Part shown: in pieces, positions 15,411-24,291 of the stretch | How the letters are laid out: each line of letters starts with the position of its first letter | Position numbering within the stretch: the first letter of the stretch is position 1 | Assembly: GCF_002934665.1 (NCBI RefSeq) | Contig: NZ_NIRS01000004.1 | Span: 126,501 to 190,500 of the forward strand | Direction: 5' to 3' | Source: Pseudomonas laurylsulfatiphila | Lineage (GTDB): Bacteria; Pseudomonadota; Gammaproteobacteria; Pseudomonadales; Pseudomonadaceae | DNA: 64,000 bases | The notes under the pieces: generated by a model | Told to the model about the DNA's origin: nothing | Database searches by the model: none | Seen by the model: the letters and a program-made list of their open reading frames with translations, nothing else | Position numbers and translations under genes: made by a program

Positions 15411-16505
15411 TTGACTGACATATTTGACGTACCCGGCTGGATCATATTGTCCTCACGCCTAGATACTGGCATCCGCACCATCGAGGCTGAGTACGCCCCG
15501 CCACTTCAGGAGTGCACCAAGTGCGGTGTATTGGGCCGGCTGTATCGCCACGGCACCAAAGTCGTTAGGTATCGAGACAGCCCCATTCAGGATGTTCACG
15601 TACAACTCGCAGCTACGGTTCAGCGGTATAGGTGCCGAGAGTGTGGTGGCACCTCACTGCAAGCCTTGGCAGGCGTAGATACCGCCAGGCGAATGACTCA
15701 ACGGTGCATCAGGTACATCAAGGCCCACTGCCTGCGAGACTCTTTCTCCAGGCTGTCCGAGAAAATCGGCTGCGACGAGAAGACCATCCGTAATATTGCA
15801 GGACATTACGTCACCGAGCTGGCCGGCAGCTTCCAGGTGTACCTCCCAAACTGGCTCGGCATCGACGAGGTTTATATTGCCGGCGCGTGGCGCTGCGTGC
15901 TGATAGACATCGGCCGCAACATTCCAATCGACGTTCTACCTGACCGAGGCGAGCACACACTTGCCGATTGGTTGCATCGCTTCGACGATCGCAGCACTAC
16001 ACACGGCGTGGTCACTAACATGCAGGCCCCCTACTCTCAAATGGCTAACGCTCTGTTACCGGCGGCTCCAGTAGTAATCGACAAAAGCCACGTCTTCCAG
16101 ATGCTCAACTACAGCGTGGACAAAGCCCCCACCCGGCTCGGTGAGGAAGCACTCCGTTTCAGACAGGAGTTTTATGCGTTGTACGATCGCTCCAAGATGG
16201 AAGTCATCCCGGCATTAGAAGCTTGGGAGGAAGCGGTAACCAGCAGCCCACTGCAACGCTACTTCCGGGAGCTGCTCTCTGCGCTGAAGGTCTGGCACGA
16301 ACAGATCCTCGCCTACTTCGACCACCCGATCACACACGGCTATACCGAAGTCTTAAACAGCATGGCCAAAGAGCTGAATCGGGCTGGTCGAGGATATTCC
16401 TTCGACGTCCAACGCGCTCGCCTCCTGTTTTCAAGGAGCGCCCACACTTCCAGTCCGACGGGAAATTCTGATCTTGCTCTGGGCTGTTCTAAACCGACGA
16501 ATTAG
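15411..16505 (+). mobile_element. ISL3-family transposase, probably frameshifted at its end
   Basis: This 364-aa reading frame shows the ISL3 layout: an N-terminal zinc ribbon (Cys35-x2-Cys38 and Cys75-x2-Cys78), an HTH (about 95-130), and DDE catalytic elements 'LGIDEVYIAG' and 'VIDKSHVFQ'. The final helix 'ITHGYTEVLNSMAKELNRAGRGYSF' carries the catalytic Glu. After 'RARLLF' the frame changes: the -1 frame continues as 'FKERPHFQ', which fits the family better, so a T-run indel near 16428-16432 is likely. No terminal inverted repeats could be found. The element may be degenerate or single-ended. Confidence 0.75.
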
Positions 16506-16630
16506 GTGACCCACTGGGTGAGAACTACTGGGGCTGCGGGGAGTGCGCTCAGCGAATCGAGGACAAGACCCACACACTCGACGCCACCAATAAGGGAGTA
16601 CTTTCCAGTCAGCGTCGACAAGAAACTACT

Positions 16631-16660
16631 GCTATTCCTGCTACGAATAGCAGGAATAGC
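16631..16660. repeat. perfect 12-bp inverted repeat
   Basis: GCTATTCCTGCT and its exact inverse AGCAGGAATAGC flank a six-base loop downstream of the transposase. No T tract follows. It may be a remnant end of a mobile element or an operator for the next module. Confidence 0.55.
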
Positions 16661-16685
16661 TAGGAGCACTGGCACATTCCAATAG

Positions 16686-16704
16686 ATCTCAGATCTATAT
16701 AACT
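16686..16704 (+). promoter_or_regulatory. leader element shared by the two DUF932 modules (copy 1)
   Basis: ATCTCAGATCTATATAACT here and ATCTCAGACCTATATCACT at 21629-21647 agree in 17 of 19 positions. Each lies upstream of a CxxC-glycine-zipper gene, 34 bases before the ATG in copy 1 and 86 bases before it in copy 2. CTATAT resembles a -10 box. A shared promoter or operator is inferred. Confidence 0.5.
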
Positions 16705-16737
16705 GCAATGGTCATACCCACCATGGAGCGCTAAGCC

Positions 16738-17040
16738 ATGTCATTGCAATGTCCTCTCTGTTGTTCCCCGAAAATCGCTTCCAGCCAAACCTCCCTGAGA
16801 ATCAATGCCTCCGCAGGACTGCTCGGTGGCGCCGTACACGTTATTAGCCAAGCTCTGACCCGAAACCAAATCGGCTTGATCGCTGGTGCTTTAGGCGGGG
16901 CTCTCGGCATTGTGCTCGGCGCAGCGGCTGGTTCAGTTTTCGGCAACCAGCTAGGCAATCTCCTAGATCACTGTGTACTCGCCAACAACCTCTGCCTCGA
17001 CTGCGGTTGTCGTTTCAACCTGTGCTACAGCCCAGCCTAA
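16738..17040 (+). CDS. CxxC-glycine-zipper-CxxC membrane protein (copy 1)
   Basis: This 100-aa protein begins with a Cys pair (Cys5-x2-Cys8 in 'QCPLCCS') and ends with another (Cys88-x2-Cys91 in 'CLDCGC'), which together could form a zinc ribbon. Between them is a glycine-zipper stretch ('LIAGALGGALGIVLGAAAGSVFG', in two parts) that should insert in or associate with membranes. Family function is unknown. The same architecture appears at 21733-22062 and, broken, at 18589-18905. It directly precedes a DUF932 gene in both complete copies, so the pair seems to be a functional unit. Confidence 0.7.
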   Translation: MSLQCPLCCSPKIASSQTSLRINASAGLLGGAVHVISQALTRNQIGLIAGALGGALGIVLGAAAGSVFGNQLGNLLDHCVLANNLCLDCGCRFNLCYSPA

Positions 17041-17132
17041 AACACCGCCCCTCTCGCCCCTCGCACAAGCAACCTTTGCCGCTGCTACCGCGCAGTGTCT
17101 CTGCCCGTTCATTCGAAAAGGAATATCACTTC

Positions 17133-18101
17133 ATGGCACATCAAATCGAACAAATGGCCTATGTTGGCGCCACTCCCTGGCATGGTCTCGGCAGTCGCCT
17201 CACTGAAAAACAGCCCATCGAGGTCTGGCAACGTGAGGCTGGCATGGATTGGAAAATCCAGGAAAGCCCAGTCCACTTCAAGTCGGACGCGGTCGGCCAC
17301 CTAGGCGCCATTCACTCCTTCCCCGAACAGAAGGTGCTCTTCCGCTCAGACACCAAGGCGCCGCTGTCGGTGGTATCCAACCGTTACCACACCGTGCAAC
17401 CCCGCGAGGTGCTGGAGTTTTACCGGGATCTGACCGAGGTCTCCGGTTATGAGCTGGAAACGGCCGGTGTGCTCAAGGGTGGGCGTAAGTTCTGGGCACT
17501 GGCGCGTACGGGTCAAGGTGCAGCCCTGAAGGGTAACGACCAGGTCAACGGCTACCTGCTGCTGGCCACCTCCTGCGACGGTACCTTGGCAACCACCGCC
17601 ACACCAACCACCGTACGCGTGGTGTGCAACAACACCCTGACCATTGCCCTGGACGGCATGAGCCAGGCGATCAAGGTACCGCACAACACCCACTTCAATC
17701 CTCAGGCGGTGAAGAAACAATTGGGCATCGCCGTCTCACAATGGGATGACTTCATGTATCGCATGCGCACATTGTCCGAGCGCAAGGTGCAGTGGCATGA
17801 GGCACTGGGTTTCTTCATGAGCGTGCTGTGCGAAACCAGCCCCACCGCACAGATACCCGACGTGCTGCCCAACGAACGTGCGCTGCGCAAGGTCCAGGAG
17901 CTCTATGAAGGTAAGGGACGGGGCAGCCAGTTGGGTTCTGCACGTGGAACCGCTTGGGGCCTGCTCAACGCCGTGACCGAGTATGTCGATCACGAGCGCC
18001 GCGCTCGCAGCAACGAATACCGCATGGACTCAGCCTGGTTCGGTCAGGGCGCGCAGATTAAACAACGTGCCCTGGACACCGCCCTGAGACTGGTCGCCTG
18101 A
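17133..18101 (+). CDS. DUF932 family protein (copy 1)
   Basis: This 322-aa protein matches the DUF932 / phage-plasmid TIGR03299-like family, seen in 'MAYVGATPWHGLG', 'LSVVSNRYHTVQPREVLEFYRDL' and 'RVVCNNTLTIAL'. The function is unknown, but the family travels with recombination genes on plasmids, phages and integrative elements. The ATG at 17133 follows AAAAGGAATATC and gives the family N terminus. The protein at 22134-23102 has the same length and is identical at most positions, so the gene was duplicated. A strong terminator follows, so this copy is not linked to YqaJ and RadC. Confidence 0.88.
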   Translation: MAHQIEQMAYVGATPWHGLGSRLTEKQPIEVWQREAGMDWKIQESPVHFKSDAVGHLGAIHSFPEQKVLFRSDTKAPLSVVSNRYHTVQPREVLEFYRDLTEVSGYELETAGVLKGGRKFWALARTGQGAALKGNDQVNGYLLLATSCDGTLATTATPTTVRVVCNNTLTIALDGMSQAIKVPHNTHFNPQAVKKQLGIAVSQWDDFMYRMRTLSERKVQWHEALGFFMSVLCETSPTAQIPDVLPNERALRKVQELYEGKGRGSQLGSARGTAWGLLNAVTEYVDHERRARSNEYRMDSAWFGQGAQIKQRALDTALRLVA

Positions 18102-18121
18102 GCCTTATCTCCTCCCCCCAT

Positions 18122-18159
18122 AACGCCCGATTAGCCTCGTTGCTAATCGGGCGTTTTTT
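18122..18159 (+). terminator. strong rho-independent terminator after DUF932 copy 1
   Basis: The stem AACGCCCGATTAGC / GCTAATCGGGCGTT (14 bp) with a six-base loop is followed by T residues. A degenerate version with the same GGGCGTTTTTT end follows copy 2. Confidence 0.9.
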
Positions 18160-18296
18160 ATGCCGCAAGGTGAGCACGATGAAAACAACGTCAAGGAGTA
18201 GCCCCAGCCAAAGACGCATCCGACGCGGCATCTGAGCAAGCGCTCGGCGACTCAGCAAGCGCTCACGGTTATTCCACCAATACGGAGAAAAATCAC

Positions 18297-18467
18297 ATGA
18301 CTACCCTACGGCTTCTGACATCGATATTCGTCTTCTCGGGGGTGCTGGCAGGCTGCTTCGCCGTCTTCTTATTGCTGGCATTGATGTGGCGCTTCCCCCC
18401 GCTACTGCTGGTGCTACTCGTCGCCTGCTGGCTCTTCAGCCTTTTACTCGAATACGGCGAATCCTGA
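18297..18467 (+). CDS. small two-helix membrane protein
   Basis: This 56-aa protein is preceded by CGGAGAAAAATC. Almost the whole sequence is hydrophobic: residues 6-28 ('LTSIFVFSGVLAGCFAVFLL') and 31-51 ('FPPLLLVLLVACWLFSLLL') form two membrane helices joined by an Arg-Phe-Pro-Pro turn. The function is unknown. It lies between the DUF932 copy 1 terminator and the broken zipper gene. Small hydrophobic proteins in such islands may be toxins or accessory membrane subunits, but nothing here shows which. Confidence 0.55.
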   Translation: MTTLRLLTSIFVFSGVLAGCFAVFLLLALMWRFPPLLLVLLVACWLFSLLLEYGES

Positions 18468-18588
18468 GTGGGATGCTCCAGCGGCGTTGAACATCTGACC
18501 CAATCAAAACGCCGTTTGCGCACTGCCGCATTCAACCCCTTGTGCACGCCCACATCCCGTTACCTCAATTCGATCTGGAGTAAAGAAA

Positions 18589-18905
18589 ATGATGAGACGT
18601 TGTTTGATCTGTGAATCGCGCGCCATCCTCACCCAGGAGGCCGCCATCGGTATCGTCATGCTGGTGGGTCTGGCCGAGGGATGGCTACGAGCTTCCCACT
18701 CAACCCGAAAGCCTACCCCGAGCCAGCCCCCTCGCCGCTCGCTCCCTGGTACAGCCTGCTTCTGAGCGGACTCGCCTCGGTGGTCCCGAGCTATCGATCC
18801 GCTTTGCAGGTCGCGGCGGATATCACCCGCTACCAGTTCGGTGGTTTCAACTACCAGTGCTTACGTTGCGGCGCCACCTTCGAGGCGGCACAGGAACAGG
18901 TTTGA
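18589..18905 (+). pseudogene. broken CxxC-type membrane protein (third copy, frameshifted)
   Basis: The frame starting at ATG 18589 gives 'RRCLICESRAILTQEAAIGIV' with an N-terminal Cys pair. From about 18680 the matching continuation lies in the -1 frame: 'PLAPWYSLLLSGLASVV' and a C-terminal 'YQCLRCGATFEAAQ', which is the second Cys pair. The two halves recreate the CxxC-hydrophobic-CxxC layout of the genes at 16738 and 21733, although the middle has fewer glycines. A single-base indel or programmed shift near GAGGGATGG (18676-18684) would explain this. It could alternatively be two small genes. Confidence 0.5.
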
Positions 18906-18929
18906 AACTCACGCCCCCGTTAAAACACT

Positions 18930-19244
18930 TCACTGACGACTGAGACGTCTCACCAGACGTTCAACCACGGTCATCACCAGTTGACGATCTGCGGTGTCCA
19001 ACAGCGATAAGAGCTCATAAAGCCGTCGTGCCTGGTCATCCGAGCGCGGGCTGACTTCAGTCAACAATTCTGCAGTTCCACATTCAAAGATCGCCGCAAA
19101 CTCAAGCAGCCGGGCAATGTTAGGGATCACGACGCCCCGCTCAATGCGGGACACCGCCTCATTGCCTATTCCCAACCGTTCGGCCACTTGCTCCTGCGTC
19201 AGCCCTGTGCGCATTCGCTGTTTGGCAATGACCTGGCCAACCAC
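18930..19244 (-). CDS. XRE-family HTH regulator
   Basis: This 104-aa protein is a Cro/CI-type regulator: 'IAKQRMRTGLTQEQVAERLGIGNEAVSRIERG' gives a textbook HTH at about 5-38, followed by 'PNIARLLEFAAIFECGTAELL' and a C-terminal helical tail (about 68-104) that may dimerise. It is a single gene facing the broken membrane-protein gene. It may regulate nearby island genes. No target site could be identified. Confidence 0.85.
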   Translation of the reverse strand: MVGQVIAKQRMRTGLTQEQVAERLGIGNEAVSRIERGVVIPNIARLLEFAAIFECGTAELLTEVSPRSDDQARRLYELLSLLDTADRQLVMTVVERLVRRLSRQ

Positions 19245-19677
19245 TTCAACCAGACCCGCAAAATGAGCATGATGCGCACCGTTTGGCTAGCCGCACGACT
19301 GGATCGGGCACGACTCCTCTCTTCCACCCTCAATGAGTTGTTCGGTCAGTCAGCAGCAGGAAACCACTGTGCGTGAGCGTGGCCCTGTTCGAAATGGCAA
19401 CGAACCAACAGAAATTCGTTGCGCAGATGCTTGATGCCCTAATCGCTCAGGCCATGACGAAGGTGAGCAGCGAAGAATGAGAGGTAATACTCGTGAGAAA
19501 TGCGATGATCCCTTCAAGTCTTGGGGTTATTACGAGGGCAATTTTTGCTATGGCGATGAATCACTCAGCGATGTAATCAGATTAAACCCAGCTCTGCATA
19601 AGTAATTCCAAGAATTATACCTACAACATTCAACAAATACTCCGATGGAATGCTGTAGGCGCTACTCGGTTTATCTT
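19245..19677. other. gene-poor region
   Basis: Only a 28-codon ORF (ATG at about 19394, ending AAGAATGA) is visible, with no clear family. It may be the 3' remnant of a lost gene. Nothing else is supported. Confidence 0.4.
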
Positions 19678-20334
19678 TTAGTCTCGGCTACAGCCGAAGG
19701 AATGCTGGCCATCACCGTATACTTTGGTAGCCGCCTTACAGAGATAACTTGTGCGATGAAAGAACACAGCCTGCCCAGCTAGGTCGTCACGATGTAAGTG
19801 ATAGTAATGATTGCTCGGGATCTCGACCAAACCGCTGGCAGCCTCTATAGATAAACCCAAGGCGCTGGCCCATGCCGCCACCAGACGATTGAAGATGTTA
19901 TCCCTACCGAGCGCGAACTTACCCAGCGAGGCGAAGGCATCGTAGTTCAACAGGATAGCCAGATGGTGGTGGGGCTTGCCATGCTGCCCCAACTCCCTCG
20001 CCCAAACGTATCGGACCTTGCTATCGTGGGCATAGGGATTGGATTGGCGAGCCATGTTGCGATTGTGTTTAATCTTGGCTTTAAAGGATTCGATAAAGCG
20101 CTCAATGACCTGATTCGTGTATGCGTATTCAGGTAGCTGAGTTCCCACCGGCAGTCGGAGATCGACTCGGAAGGCAAACACTCGCGGGTATTGAGCAAGC
20201 GCACACTGCATCGTCTGTTGGAGACGATTCAGGTACTGCTGAATGAACGGACCTTTGTCCTCTTGAACAGGCCAGTTCTGAAAGCTGCTGTCGCTGTGAA
20301 GGATTAGGTTGGTGTTGTCAGGGTGACGGATCAT
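19678..20334 (-). CDS. YagK/YfjJ family protein (inovirus Gp2-like)
   Basis: This 218-aa protein matches the YagK/YfjJ C-terminal-domain (inovirus Gp2) family: 'FAFRVDLRLPVG', 'YVWARELGQHGKPHHHLAILLNYDAF' and 'YYHLHR'. The His cluster 'GKPHHHLAILLN' resembles the HUH metal site of rolling-circle replication proteins, with possible Tyr nucleophiles further on. Such genes are frequent on Pseudomonas islands and satellites. The role in replication is inferred. A truncated relative lies at 20851-21033. Confidence 0.75.
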   Translation of the reverse strand: MIRHPDNTNLILHSDSSFQNWPVQEDKGPFIQQYLNRLQQTMQCALAQYPRVFAFRVDLRLPVGTQLPEYAYTNQVIERFIESFKAKIKHNRNMARQSNPYAHDSKVRYVWARELGQHGKPHHHLAILLNYDAFASLGKFALGRDNIFNRLVAAWASALGLSIEAASGLVEIPSNHYYHLHRDDLAGQAVFFHRTSYLCKAATKVYGDGQHSFGCSRD

Positions 20335-20850
20335 GTAGGTACTCCAGTGCTTAGGTTCATACCTTCAGCATGGGTAGTACTTATTTACCGACGGTCCTGC
20401 GCTGCTTCCTTACAATCAGGCCTCAATGGGCCTGATTCATTATCTAGACTTACTGCATGGATCTTTGATCCTTGGTAGATGAGATAGCTATAGAGGCATA
20501 TTACCAATACCGAAAATCCATCTCCTGTTTCACAGAGATAAATCCCCGAGAATAGCTACTTACAATAGTTAGAACCAAGGGATTTATTACTCTGGTAAAA
20601 AATCATTATAACCAAAGGAGATCGTCGCTTTTTTTGATTAATTCAATCAATACAGCTTCCCCATAACCTCGTTCAGTCGTACGCCCCAAGCTCAACGCGA
20701 GTTTATGACACTGCAGAGTTGCACCCGCGGGGGGCTTTCTCGACTAATGAGCAATCCATGGTGCCCCTACGCTCGGAAACAGTTTGAGAAGTTCAATATC
20801 ACGAAACCGACTATGGCTCAGTGTAAGGTATAATTTCGCCAAATTCATAT
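20335..20850. other. intergenic region without a credible gene
   Basis: AT-rich, with no supported ORF. The motif AAATCCCCGAGAA (about 20550-20562) recurs near 21349-21361 (AAATCCCCGAGAA), upstream of the second YagK-like remnant and the second DUF932 module, which hints that the whole interval was duplicated. Confidence 0.45.
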
Positions 20851-21033
20851 CTAAGACACCTCATGGGCCTGTTCCGAGAGACAGCGCAGCAGAGTCTCAA
20901 GACCAGGCTCCAAGTAGTTCTCGATCAAAGGGCCATGTGCCAACTGCTGCACGGCAAAGCCACGGTATTCGTTGCTGTAGTGCAGCTTGAGATTAGTATT
21001 GCTGGGATGACGCTTCGGTTGATGATGGAACAT
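20851..21033 (-). pseudogene. truncated YagK/YfjJ-like gene (N-terminal remnant)
   Basis: About 60 codons resemble the N terminus of the gene at 19678-20334: 'RHPSNTNLKLHYSNEYRGFAV' and 'HGPLIENYLEPGLETLLRCL' correspond to 'RHPDNTNLILHSDSS' and 'GPFIQQYLNRLQQTMQCAL'. It then stops with 'EVS', without the His-rich core. This is a degraded second copy, consistent with duplication and decay of the surrounding module. Confidence 0.7.
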
Positions 21034-21732
21034 AATCAGTTTCCTGTCGGCCGTGTATGGAGGGCTCACCGGCAGGCACACGAAGCCAGGTGCATTCAGA
21101 CACCTTGCTTCGGCTTACACGCTTCCTACATAATCTCAACGCTTTGACTTGTAGTCAACGCTGTACGTTACTGTTGTGTTTATGGCCGATCTGTCTTGTA
21201 GATCTTTATAAGTACGATAGCACTCTATTGGAGAGTGCTATCGATCACCCCACAACCTATAATAATTTTGATGATTATCAGCTACAGCAAGAGCATCTTT
21301 TAGATACATACTACTTTAACCGTAACAACAGCAATGCCGTACCTGCAAAAATCCCCGAGAAATAGTTTTTGTGAAAACTTAACCCCCAGAATCACAGTAA
21401 GAAAATTTACTTATTCAATTCTAAAAAGATTCCATTTTTATTCGGAATAAAAACGTATCAGCCGACTGATGTGTGCCTGCCAGCGACTTTCAGTCATATA
21501 GACATTTCATACCGCAGACCTGTAATAACTTACAGCGCTGCCGTACTCATGTCGTTGAGAGCTCCAAAAGGCTGGTTTTTCACGGCTTTGCCGTAGCGCA
21601 GTGAGCCGATATGAGTTCAATCAAAAAAATCTCAGACCTATATCACTCCGATGAATGCCCCACGGTATCGAATGCTGTCGGGGATACGCCTGCTTTCGGG
21701 CAAACAAGCTCATCACTTGAGAGGATCTGAAC
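21034..21732. other. AT-rich intergenic region with a strong hairpin
   Basis: No credible gene was seen. CGATAGCACTCT / AGAGTGCTATCG (21215-21243) forms a perfect 12-bp stem with a five-base loop and no T tract. The stretch 21361-21480 is very AT-rich. Towards the end it holds copy 2 of the shared leader element (21629-21647). Confidence 0.5.
21629..21647 (+). promoter_or_regulatory. leader element shared by the two DUF932 modules (copy 2)
   Basis: ATCTCAGACCTATATCACT matches copy 1 (16686-16704) at 17 of 19 bases. It is the only conserved non-coding block noticed between the two modules. Confidence 0.5.
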
Positions 21733-22062
21733 ATGTATACCCCTTGCCCAAGCTGTAACTCTGGACGCGTCGTCACGAAAAATATTGGCAAACAAGCAGG
21801 TGGATTGATTGGTGCTGCGGGCGGTGCGGCCACTGGTGCCGCCGGAGCCCTGTCGGGCGCAGAAGTTGGAGCGGTGCTGGGTGTGGTCGGCGGTCCGGTC
21901 GGGATCGCCATTGGCAGTATTGCTGGTGCACTTCTCGGGGGACTGTTTGGCGGAGTGGCTGGCGGGATAGCCGGGTCCACGCTGGGCGCACAAATGGATG
22001 ACAAGGTGCTGAACAACTACCATTGCCTGCAGTGTGGTTACAGCTTCAGCGTCCACCGTTAA
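21733..22062 (+). CDS. CxxC-glycine-zipper-CxxC membrane protein (copy 2)
   Basis: This 109-aa protein has an N-terminal Cys5-x2-Cys8 ('TPCPSCNSG'), a C-terminal Cys-x2-Cys ('YHCLQCGYSF') and between them a long glycine zipper rich in G-x3-G and A-x3-G steps (about 20-88, such as 'AGGLIGAAGGAATGAAGALSG'). The flanking Cys pairs probably come together as a zinc ribbon while the zipper packs in the membrane or oligomerises. It is less diverged from the glycine-zipper ideal than copy 1. It precedes DUF932 copy 2 by 71 bases and probably shares its transcript. Confidence 0.75.
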   Translation: MYTPCPSCNSGRVVTKNIGKQAGGLIGAAGGAATGAAGALSGAEVGAVLGVVGGPVGIAIGSIAGALLGGLFGGVAGGIAGSTLGAQMDDKVLNNYHCLQCGYSFSVHR

Positions 22063-22133
22063 GCCGTTGTGAACAGGCGTCGCTTGTTGATGAAACGACG
22101 CTCTTTTCCATTCATTCGCAAGGAATCATTCCC

Positions 22134-23102
22134 ATGGCTCACCTCATCGAACAAATGGCTTACGTTGGCGCAACACCCTGGCATGGCCTGGGCAGTCGCC
22201 TGTCGCCCCAACAACCGCTCGAAGTCTGGCAACGCGAAGCAGGAATGGACTGGAAGATCCAAGACAGCCCGGTGCACTTCAAGGCGGATGCCATCGGGCA
22301 ACTGGGAAGTATTCAGACCTTCCCTGAACAGAAGGTACTCTACCGTTCCGATACCAAGGCACCACTCTCGGTCGTATCCAACCGCTACCAAATCGTACAA
22401 CCGCGTGAAGTCCTGGAGTTCTATCGCGACCTGACTGAGGTCTCCGGCTACGAGCTGGAAACAGCTGGGATATTGAAAGGTGGTCGTAAGTTCTGGGCAC
22501 TGGCCCGTACTGGCCAATCCACTGCTTTGAAAGGCAACGATCAGGTCAATGGTTACCTGCTGCTGGCCACTTCCTGTGACGGTACTCTGGCCACTACCGC
22601 TACGCCAACTACCGTTCGGGTGGTCTGCAATAACACCTTGACCATCGCTCTTGATGGAGCGACCCGGGCGATCAAAGTGCCGCACAACACCCGCTTCGAT
22701 CCGCAAATGGTGAAGAAGCAATTGGGTATCGCCGTCTCCCAGTGGGATTCCTTCATGTACAGCATGCGCGCCTTGTCTGAACGCAAGGTTCAATGGCATG
22801 AGGCTTTGGGGTTTTTCATGAACGTATTGTGTGATGCCAGTCCGAACAGCCCACTACCAGCAGTACTTCCTAACGAGCGGGCGCTGCGCAAGGTGCAGAG
22901 CCTGTATGAAGGTCAGGGGCGTGGCGCCACACTGGTGTCGGCTCAAGGAACCGCTTGGGGCTTGCTCAATGCTGTGACCGAGTACGTTGATCACGAACGG
23001 CGCGCCCGTAGTACCGAATACCGCATGGACTCGGCTTGGTTTGGCCAAGGAGCCGTCATCAAACAACGCGCCCTGCAAGCCGCATTGCAACTCGCCGCCT
23101 AG
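22134..23102 (+). CDS. DUF932 family protein (copy 2)
   Basis: This 322-aa duplicate of the protein at 17133-18101 is identical at most positions and equal in length. It has 'MAYVGATPWHGLG', 'KAPLSVVSNRYQIVQPREV' and 'TTVRVVCNNTLTIALDG'. AAGGAATCATTCCC precedes the ATG. This copy heads the series YqaJ nuclease, Cys-rich protein and RadC-like protein, the arrangement found on other integrative elements, so it is probably the functional recombination-module copy. The biochemical role remains unknown. Confidence 0.88.
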   Translation: MAHLIEQMAYVGATPWHGLGSRLSPQQPLEVWQREAGMDWKIQDSPVHFKADAIGQLGSIQTFPEQKVLYRSDTKAPLSVVSNRYQIVQPREVLEFYRDLTEVSGYELETAGILKGGRKFWALARTGQSTALKGNDQVNGYLLLATSCDGTLATTATPTTVRVVCNNTLTIALDGATRAIKVPHNTRFDPQMVKKQLGIAVSQWDSFMYSMRALSERKVQWHEALGFFMNVLCDASPNSPLPAVLPNERALRKVQSLYEGQGRGATLVSAQGTAWGLLNAVTEYVDHERRARSTEYRMDSAWFGQGAVIKQRALQAALQLAA

Positions 23103-23127
23103 CTCCACTCACCAACTCAACCATTAA

Positions 23128-23160
23128 AACGCCTGGTCAGCTTCTGCTGGCCGGGCGTTT
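23128..23160 (+). terminator. imperfect terminator or attenuator after DUF932 copy 2
   Basis: AACGCCTGGTCAGC and GCTGGCCGGGCGTT pair imperfectly and are followed by six T residues. It may only partly stop transcription into the YqaJ gene, which starts 22 bases later. Confidence 0.6.
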
Positions 23161-23181
23161 TTTATGCATCAGGAAAACATC

Positions 23182-24186
23182 ATGGACATGCAAACTCTGC
23201 AACACCCCAGCAGCAAACCCCGTCCTGCGTTACGTCTGGTGGGTACCAAACAACTGCCTCGCGAGGACTGGTTGGCCGTGCGTAAACAAGGTATCGGCAG
23301 CTCGGATGCCGCCGCTGCCGTGGGTCTTAACCCTTACAAATCCCAGCTGGAGCTGTGGCTGGAGAAAACCGGGCGTGACATCTCACTACCCAAGATCGAT
23401 CCACAAGATGAGGAGAGCCCGGCTTACTGGGGCAACATCCTAGAGCCGATTGTCGCAACACATTACACCCGGCGCAGTGGTCACCGGGTGCGGCGGGTCA
23501 ATGCGGTACTGCAGCATCCTGATCCCAACCTGACCTGGATGCTGGCCAACATTGACCGTGAGGTGATCGGCGCGTCAGAAGTGCAGATTCTCGAATGCAA
23601 AACCGCCGGCATAAACGGCGCACGCCTCTGGAAGGAGGGTGTGCCCGAGTATGTGCAGTTGCAAGTCATGCACCAGCTTGCCGTCACCGGCAAGCTGGCC
23701 GCTGATGTTGCGGTATTGCTCGGCGGTCAGCACTTGGAAATACATCGTATCGAACGCGACGAATCACTGATTGCTCGGTTGATCGACTTGGAGCGGCTGT
23801 TCTGGGATTACGTCGTCAGTGATACCCCGCCGCCGGCAGACGGATCTGCCTCAGCGGAGCAGGCGTTGCGGTGTCTGTATCCACAGGACAGTGGGCAGAG
23901 CGTGGACTTCAGCCAGGATATGCTGCTCTGTACGACCTTTACCGCACTGCAGAGCGTGCGCGATTCAATTGCTCTGCAGGAAAAGCAGGAAGCCCAACTC
24001 AAGCAAACGTTACAACAGGCCATGGGCAATGCCAGTCGGGCGACCTTCGCCACCGGTTGCATTACTTGGAAGAAAGCCAAAGACAGCGTGAGCCTGGATA
24101 TCCCGCGTCTGCTGAAAGAAAAGCCCTATCTGCAAGTGCGCTACTCGACCACCAAAACCGGCAGTCGGCGTTTCCTGCTGACCTGA
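23182..24186 (+). CDS. YqaJ-type viral recombinase (exonuclease)
   Basis: This 334-aa nuclease is of the YqaJ/lambda-exonuclease fold. 'GIGSSDAAAAVGLNPYKS' (37 onward) is the typical N-terminal motif. 'WGNILEPIVATHY' and the catalytic box 'QILECKTAG' (Glu138, Lys140) follow, preceded by 'ANIDREV', which supplies the Asp. It would digest DNA 5' to 3' to give single strands for annealing recombination. The start at 23182 follows AGGAAAACATC. The neighbours (DUF932, Cys-rich protein, RadC) support a role in recombination of the element. The C-terminal 90 residues are helical. Confidence 0.88.
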   Translation: MDMQTLQHPSSKPRPALRLVGTKQLPREDWLAVRKQGIGSSDAAAAVGLNPYKSQLELWLEKTGRDISLPKIDPQDEESPAYWGNILEPIVATHYTRRSGHRVRRVNAVLQHPDPNLTWMLANIDREVIGASEVQILECKTAGINGARLWKEGVPEYVQLQVMHQLAVTGKLAADVAVLLGGQHLEIHRIERDESLIARLIDLERLFWDYVVSDTPPPADGSASAEQALRCLYPQDSGQSVDFSQDMLLCTTFTALQSVRDSIALQEKQEAQLKQTLQQAMGNASRATFATGCITWKKAKDSVSLDIPRLLKEKPYLQVRYSTTKTGSRRFLLT

Positions 24187-24291
24187 ACACTTGTTCGCTC
24201 TTCCCTTATTCCCTTGCCCTTTCACTCCAACGCCACCTTGGCCGTTTGCGCGGTCTCGGTGGCATTTTATTTCAGTTACAGGAGAACACCC

